Below, piece by piece: positions 59,239 through 64,000 of a stretch of 64,000 nucleotides of DNA (positions are counted from its first letter, which is position 1; every line of letters starts with the position of its first letter). The position numbers were made by a program, and so were the translations under genes. A model generated the notes under the pieces. That model had not been told where the DNA came from and searched no databases. It saw nothing but the letters and a program-made list of their open reading frames with translations. Source of the DNA: Hylemonella gracilis (lineage in GTDB: Bacteria; Pseudomonadota; Gammaproteobacteria; Burkholderiales; Burkholderiaceae_C); assembly GCF_004328645.1 (NCBI RefSeq), contig NZ_CP031395.1:645501-709500 (forward strand), read 5' to 3'.

Positions 59239-62200
59239 TCAGCCTGGGACCTTTTTTCCACCCGGCGCAGCTTTTTTTCTTCGGAATGTGGACTTTGTTT
59301 TTAAATTCACTTTGCGCAAGGCTTGCACCACCGTCAAGGCCCTGCCGGTGTCAAAAACGCTCATGGCCTCCTGCAGTTCCGCCATCTGTGTGTGCGCTTC
59401 TGATTCACCCTGGGGTTCTCCCGTTGCCACACTGAATCTCGCTACCAACCCTTCGACCAAGTCCAAGGCCTTCATGTCATTCGTGCGCAGACATTCGGCC
59501 AACTCATCCAGCATCGCGCCCCACGCCCGTGGCGGCTCCGTTTCCTGATGCACCGTCATTTCGTGACGCACCAGCCATTCCTCCTGCACTCGGAGAGTTT
59601 GGCCCCAGATTTCCGGCAAGACGGCCCGATCGGCGACGAGAAGCGGAATGAGTGCCTGCGTTTCTTCGGCGTCAGCGCCCTGAACCCGTCGGGCCAACTG
59701 CTCGACGCGCTCTGCCAGACCGCCCAGGCGCAGCGCGCCCAGAGTGCGGGCAGTGCTCTTGAGCTGATGCGCCGCGTCGCTGACCGAGACAGTAGAGGCT
59801 GCAGCGGACATTCTTTCGCATAGCACCGTGCCGTGAATGGCAAATTCCCGCAACAGACGGGTATAGAAGACTGCATCTCCACCCAGGCCAGCCAACGCAG
59901 CTTGCGCATCAAGCAAAGGCAGGTCTTCCCAGGCCGGCCCGGCTGGCAAGTCAGGTGCTGGCACTTGCGCGACACCGAATGGTGGAGGTCGAAACGGCGC
60001 TGCAGGCATGGCGTCATCCTCACGTCGTGCATGCCGCAGCACGGTCTGAATCAGTTGCTCCTGTTCGAATGGTTTGCCAATGTGGTCGTTCATGCCCGCA
60101 TCCAGGCAGGCTTGCCGGTCTGATCGCATGGCGTTGGCCGTCATCGCGATGATGGGAAGGTCGCGCCATCGTGCCTGCCCCGGCACCCCTGCACCAGAAA
60201 TCGTGGCCTGGGCTCCGTGCTGACGGATGGTTCGCGTGGCCTGCAGGCCATCCATCACTGGCATCTGCATGTCCATGAGGACCAAGTCGTACCCGTCTGG
60301 CGAAGCTTGAAGAGCCTTCAGCGCCATGTCCCCATTTTCCGCCACACTGACCTCGGCTCCCTCCCGGCCCAGCATGCGCAAGGCGACTTCTTGATTGATG
60401 AGGTTGTCCTCGACCAAGAGCAGCCGCAGGCCGCTCAAACGCCGCGCCGCGACAGTTGGCGTCGGCACCTGCGGCACCGCCGGAGCTCGCTTGCGCGCCA
60501 AGGCGCGTTGCACCATGCCCGCCGTCAATGGCTTGCAAAGCAAGGCGCCGTCACCCTGCAGGGGTCTGGAGCCGATGGTCAGGATCTCCGCCCCTCCGAC
60601 ATCGACAACCCCCCCCATTCCCGACTTCTTGGCAAAGACACCGGCCCCTGACGCGGCCAGATCGACCAGCAACACTTCCGGTGCATTTTGCTGATGCACA
60701 AGCCAAAGCTCTTGGTACAGATGCTCCCCGTCGTCGAACATCCGCACTTGCCAACCCATCCCCGTCAACATGCGCGCCAGCGCCTCGCACGCCGACGACG
60801 GCGGCGCCAGCAGCCATGCCCGGGTCGCCCTCCTTTCCCCGAAACCTTCCTGTTTTTCTTCCGCGTTCGCAACCACCGGCAGCAGCAGTTGGAAACTGAA
60901 GCGACTGCCTTTCTCTTGTTCACTTTCCACCGTCAGAGACCGCCCCTCACCACAGGCGTTCACCATCACGCCGACCAGCCGTTGGCTGATGGCCAGACCC
61001 AGCCCCGTGCCACCGTAACGACGTGAGATGGAGGCCTCGGCCTGGCTGAATCCGCTGAAAACATGCTCGATTTGCCCAGCACTGATACCGATCCCGGAGT
61101 CCTGAACGGCGAACTCGAGCAAGGCGCCGCGTTCATCCAGGCGCAGCATCTGCACACGCAACACCACCTGCCCCTGCTGAGTGAACTTGATGGCATTGCC
61201 ACCCAGATTGATGAGCACCTGCTTCAAGCGCAACAGATCGCCCATCAGCATTCTTGGAATGCCGGGATCGATGTCGTAGATCAGATCCAGTTCCTTGTCG
61301 CCCATGGCACCCGACAAAATGGGTGAAAGATCCGTGAACATCTGATCCAGATCGAAGGGCTGGATATCCAGCGGCATTTTCCCCGCTTCGATTTTTGAGT
61401 AATCCAGGATGTCGTTGAGTATGCCCAGCAACGTTCTCGCCGCACCGTCGATCTTGCCCAGCAGGTCATCCTGCTCGGCATCCAGGGTGGTTTGTTTCAG
61501 CACCTGCAACAAGCCGATGACTGCATTCATGGGCGTCCGTATTTCATGGCTCATATTGGCAAGGAACTGGCTCTTGCTGAGCGCGGCCGCTTCGGCGGCC
61601 TGTAGTGCCTCCTGCATGTCCGTGACGTCGATGCGGAACAGGACGTGCCGCGCATCGACCGTGGTATGCGCGATGTACTTGACCCATCGCCCATCGTTCA
61701 GTTGCACGCGGCACCGGAAATCCGTCTGCTTCATCATGCCCGTCAGTTCCTGCACCTGGGCCTGCCCATCGCGATAGATGCCCGCCTTGCGCAGGAGTGT
61801 CTCGATCTCGTTGAACGACATACCAGCGACGATGTCTTCCCGCCGGTTTCCCAGAATCTCGCGGTACTTTTCGTTGTAGAGCAAGAGGCGCTCATGCTTG
61901 TCAAATACAGCGAACGCCTCTCCCAGCGCCTCGAATGCGGACCGTAACAATCGCTCCCCCGCCTGGATACGCAGGCGGGCCAGCACGTACCGCGTGACAT
62001 CCTGTACTGCGCCGAGCAGTTGGTAGGGTTTCCCGTCATGCAGTTCGACTTCACCGATCAGGCGCAACCACAGCTCCTGACCGTCCGCCTGGGTCAGCTT
62101 GAGCGCCTGGGTAAAGGAGTGGATACGCCCTTCGATCAGGCTGTTCACATTGGCCCGCAACTCTTCGGCTTCTTCCGATGACAAGCGCCGCATGACCTCT

Positions 62201-63192
62201 TCGACATGCATTTGGGCCGACTCCAGCTGCAGTATGGACCGCGCCTCCTCGGAGAAATGCAGCAGGTCCGAACCGACGTGCCCGTACCATCCGCCCACAC
62301 CGGCGATCTTGCCAGTACGCCGCAGCAAAACTTCATGGTTCTTGAGCGCGGTGATGTCGGTACGGACCGACACGTAGCGCTCGGGCAGTCCGTCATGACC
62401 CAGTAGAGGAGCGATCACGCTGTCGACCCAGTACAGGGAACCGTCCTTGGTGCGGTTGCATATTTCTCCGCGCCAGATAAGCCCTCCATTGATCGTTGAC
62501 CACATAGTGCGCCAGAACGTCGGCGAATGATGGCCAGAGTTGAGCAGACGATGGTCCAGCCCCAGCAGTTCGTCCTGACGATAACCACTGATCTCCATGA
62601 AACGGTCGTTGAACCGCAGAATGCGGCCCTGCAGGTCGGTCTCGGAAATGATGGCGTGTTGATCCACGATGCTTCTGAAGCTTTCGTGCTCACGCAGGAT
62701 CTGCTGTGTCCGCCTTTGCTCGCGCCAGGTTTCTTCGATGTCGATTTGCACGATCATCACCCCGGTGATTCGCCGGCCGGCGGGATCATGGAGGGGATGC
62801 AACTCCACGACCATCCAGCGCCAGTCGCCCTGCCGGCGCTGGAACTGCAGACGGGTGCGCAGTTCCAGTCCCGCCGCCAATGCTTCCCCCAGCGCTTCGC
62901 GCCCCGGGCCTTCCTTGATTCTTGCCTGCAGCAGTTCCGCGACCGTCATCCGCTGCAGCTCCGTCATGCCGAAGCCCGTCAGATTTGCGTAGGCATGATT
63001 GGCCCGGATGATCCGACCTCCGGTGTCGCTCAGGCAGATGGCATCCTGCTTGAGGCGCCCCATGCAGATCGTGCGCACCATGCGTTCGTCCGGCCGATCG
63101 CGACGACGCGCCATCCAGATCAGGCCGACCAAGCCCAATAGCGCGCCTTGCGCGCACACCGCGAGAAACCAGGTCCAGGCGGTGCTTTCCAT
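59239..63192 (-). CDS. Hybrid sensor histidine kinase with several PAS domains, receiver and HPt
   Basis: A 1317-residue kinase. One N-terminal helix (FLAVCAQGALLGLVGLIWMA) precedes four PAS/PAC units. The first begins near 45 (ICLSDTGGRIIRANHAYANL) and the last near 415. The HisKA box is FLANMSHEIRTPMNAVIGLL (near 545) and HATPase has GTGLGLAIS. A receiver-like region that lacks the acidic pocket (AWLLAPPSSACEAL...LLVDLAASGAG) comes next. A complete receiver (LLLVEDNLINQEVALRML; LVLMDMQMPVMDG) and a C-terminal HPt (AAHQLKSTARTLGAL) follow. It begins 6 bases after the response regulator stop, so the two are coupled. Confidence 0.93.
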   Translation of the reverse strand: MESTAWTWFLAVCAQGALLGLVGLIWMARRRDRPDERMVRTICMGRLKQDAICLSDTGGRIIRANHAYANLTGFGMTELQRMTVAELLQARIKEGPGREALGEALAAGLELRTRLQFQRRQGDWRWMVVELHPLHDPAGRRITGVMIVQIDIEETWREQRRTQQILREHESFRSIVDQHAIISETDLQGRILRFNDRFMEISGYRQDELLGLDHRLLNSGHHSPTFWRTMWSTINGGLIWRGEICNRTKDGSLYWVDSVIAPLLGHDGLPERYVSVRTDITALKNHEVLLRRTGKIAGVGGWYGHVGSDLLHFSEEARSILQLESAQMHVEEVMRRLSSEEAEELRANVNSLIEGRIHSFTQALKLTQADGQELWLRLIGEVELHDGKPYQLLGAVQDVTRYVLARLRIQAGERLLRSAFEALGEAFAVFDKHERLLLYNEKYREILGNRREDIVAGMSFNEIETLLRKAGIYRDGQAQVQELTGMMKQTDFRCRVQLNDGRWVKYIAHTTVDARHVLFRIDVTDMQEALQAAEAAALSKSQFLANMSHEIRTPMNAVIGLLQVLKQTTLDAEQDDLLGKIDGAARTLLGILNDILDYSKIEAGKMPLDIQPFDLDQMFTDLSPILSGAMGDKELDLIYDIDPGIPRMLMGDLLRLKQVLINLGGNAIKFTQQGQVVLRVQMLRLDERGALLEFAVQDSGIGISAGQIEHVFSGFSQAEASISRRYGGTGLGLAISQRLVGVMVNACGEGRSLTVESEQEKGSRFSFQLLLPVVANAEEKQEGFGERRATRAWLLAPPSSACEALARMLTGMGWQVRMFDDGEHLYQELWLVHQQNAPEVLLVDLAASGAGVFAKKSGMGGVVDVGGAEILTIGSRPLQGDGALLCKPLTAGMVQRALARKRAPAVPQVPTPTVAARRLSGLRLLLVEDNLINQEVALRMLGREGAEVSVAENGDMALKALQASPDGYDLVLMDMQMPVMDGLQATRTIRQHGAQATISGAGVPGQARWRDLPIIAMTANAMRSDRQACLDAGMNDHIGKPFEQEQLIQTVLRHARREDDAMPAAPFRPPPFGVAQVPAPDLPAGPAWEDLPLLDAQAALAGLGGDAVFYTRLLREFAIHGTVLCERMSAAASTVSVSDAAHQLKSTARTLGALRLGGLAERVEQLARRVQGADAEETQALIPLLVADRAVLPEIWGQTLRVQEEWLVRHEMTVHQETEPPRAWGAMLDELAECLRTNDMKALDLVEGLVARFSVATGEPQGESEAHTQMAELQEAMSVFDTGRALTVVQALRKVNLKTKSTFRRKKAAPGGKKVPG

Positions 63193-63198
63193 GCCCTG

Positions 63199-63627
63199 TC
63201 ACGACGTTGCCTGAACGTCGATCCTCTGCACGACATGGCGCAACCCATCCACCGTCAAGGGTTTGGAAAGCATGCCATCGGCCCCCAAGGCGATGTAGTG
63301 TTGACTCGTCGACTCATCGTCATGTCCGGTCACCATGAAGATCCGCAGGCGCATACCCATCCGCGCGCGCAATGCCAGCAGGGTTTCCTGTCCATTGAAG
63401 TGCGGCATCTCGACATCCAGCAAGACCAGATCAAAGACCTGCTCCTCGATCAGCCGCAAGGCCGTGAGCCCGTCCGGGGCCAGGGCACCCTGGCAGTCCA
63501 GATCGCGCAGGAGTCGGGCCGCCACCTGCAGGCTCAGGCCGTTGTCGTCCACGACCAGGACGCGCGGTTTCCTGATGGCATTTGCCACCGTCGATGAATG
63601 AGGCTCCATGGATGCCATGGCGGGCAT
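63199..63627 (-). CDS. Single-domain response regulator
   Basis: A receiver-only protein of about 142 residues with no output domain. Seen are VLVVDDNGLSLQVAARLLRD, phosphoacceptor Asp in LVLLDVEMPHFNG, MVTGHDDESTSQ and LSKPLTVDGLRHVV. It ends 6 bases before the hybrid kinase start and is probably a phosphate sink or acceptor in the same relay. The start is uncertain, with ATGs at 63654, 63627 and 63609. None has a good Shine-Dalgarno, and I use 63627. Confidence 0.88.
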   Translation of the reverse strand: MPAMASMEPHSSTVANAIRKPRVLVVDDNGLSLQVAARLLRDLDCQGALAPDGLTALRLIEEQVFDLVLLDVEMPHFNGQETLLALRARMGMRLRIFMVTGHDDESTSQHYIALGADGMLSKPLTVDGLRHVVQRIDVQATS

Positions 63628-63676
63628 GATTGCATGCCACCGCCTCCGATTCAACGGTCTGCCGGCGATGTCGTGA

Positions 63677-64000
63677 TCAGACCGAGACAGCCGCTGGCGG
63701 CCACCGGTAGACCCAGATTGGCTTACCCCCCACGGTTTTCAGTTTCGCCGTGGGCTTGAAACCGCGTGCCTCAAATTCCAGGCTGACCAGCCAGGCGCCG
63801 GATCGCATTTCCACCGCCGCCTTGGCCATGGCGCGGGGCAGCGTCTCGGGGCGCTGGAAGAGATAGACCAGGTCGTAAGCCGACCAGTCCACCTCCCACA
63901 TATCACCGCGCTCCACGTGCGCGCGGATGCCTCGCCCCTGGCAACGCCGCCGGCACCACCAGGCCAGCGGGCGGCTCCATTCCACACCGTGCAGGTCGGC
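63677..64000 (-). CDS. Class I SAM-dependent methyltransferase-like protein (cut by window edge)
   Basis: Only the C-terminal 107 residues are inside the window. They include GVEWSRPLAWWCRRRCQGRG, RGDMWEVDWSAYDLVYLFQR and the tail GGKPIWVYRWPP. The spacing of VEWS...RGDMW...YDLVYLF matches the C-terminal half of a Rossmann-fold methyltransferase. The SAM-binding GxGxG region would lie outside. The target is unknown. It ends 22 bases before the single-domain regulator's longest start and is read the same way. Confidence 0.7.
   Translation of the reverse strand, partial: ADLHGVEWSRPLAWWCRRRCQGRGIRAHVERGDMWEVDWSAYDLVYLFQRPETLPRAMAKAAVEMRSGAWLVSLEFEARGFKPTAKLKTVGGKPIWVYRWPPAAVSV

Overview
This is a high-GC, gene-dense window from a betaproteobacterium. 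The best match is Burkholderiales, Comamonadaceae-like. I infer this from protein style, the five-step (HutF/HutG) histidine pathway, a methionine synthase split over two genes, Bug-type and LysR-type genes, and a DUF2239 protein. No ribosomal RNA, tRNA, CRISPR array or intact mobile element was seen.

Layout: (1) 1-990 is a decayed edge with a partial ORF end and the frameshifted C-terminal remnant of an IS1182-like transposase. (2) 992-1771 is an FMN riboswitch and a stand-alone type II lumazine synthase. (3) 1787-15592 is a long minus-strand histidine utilisation (hut) locus. Read in the direction of transcription it is an SsuA/TauA-type ABC importer, hutC, then hutH, hutU, hutD, hutI, a FAD-linked 2-hydroxyacid dehydrogenase, a HisC-like aminotransferase, hutF and hutG. 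Three near-identical operators (CTTGTMTAKACAG) flag HutC control before the importer and before hutH. (4) 15687-22352 is a methionine/one-carbon block. It holds the folate/B12/activation part of MetH under an SAH riboswitch, a PACE efflux protein, an RlmN paralogue, a TerC protein under a yybP-ykoY riboswitch, and the separate homocysteine-binding MetH part. (5) 22393-31934 holds RecQ, small membrane proteins, a LysR regulator, a universal stress protein, an M14 peptidase, a Bug-type binding protein and a calcium-binding-repeat protein. (6) 32001-35620 is a glutarate catabolic pair (CaiB-type CoA-transferase, glutaryl-CoA dehydrogenase) with a divergent LysR regulator. (7) 35675-44076 holds a chemoreceptor, SlyX, acetoacetate-CoA ligase, a thioesterase, a MATE pump, DUF2239 and a PduO-type cobalamin adenosyltransferase. 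(8) 44210-51258 is an envelope module (DUF2141, LolD-like ATPase, LolC/FtsX-like permease, LolA-like carrier, beta-barrel) divergent from its own OmpR/EnvZ-type pair. (9) 51360-64000 holds a D-lactate-dehydrogenase-like enzyme, a 68-aa protein, and a minus-strand signalling run (c-di-GMP phosphodiesterase, Aer-like zinc-binding chemoreceptor, large hybrid kinase, single-domain response regulator), ending in a cut-off methyltransferase.

Three catabolic-gene frameshifts all fall in G or C runs (gcdH twice, acetoacetate-CoA ligase once). One missing base in each restores the reading frame, so they look more like sequence errors than biology. The most promising unusual systems are the hut operon with a built-in oxidase/transaminase pair, the regulatory switch in front of metH, and the two-component-linked Lol-like envelope module.
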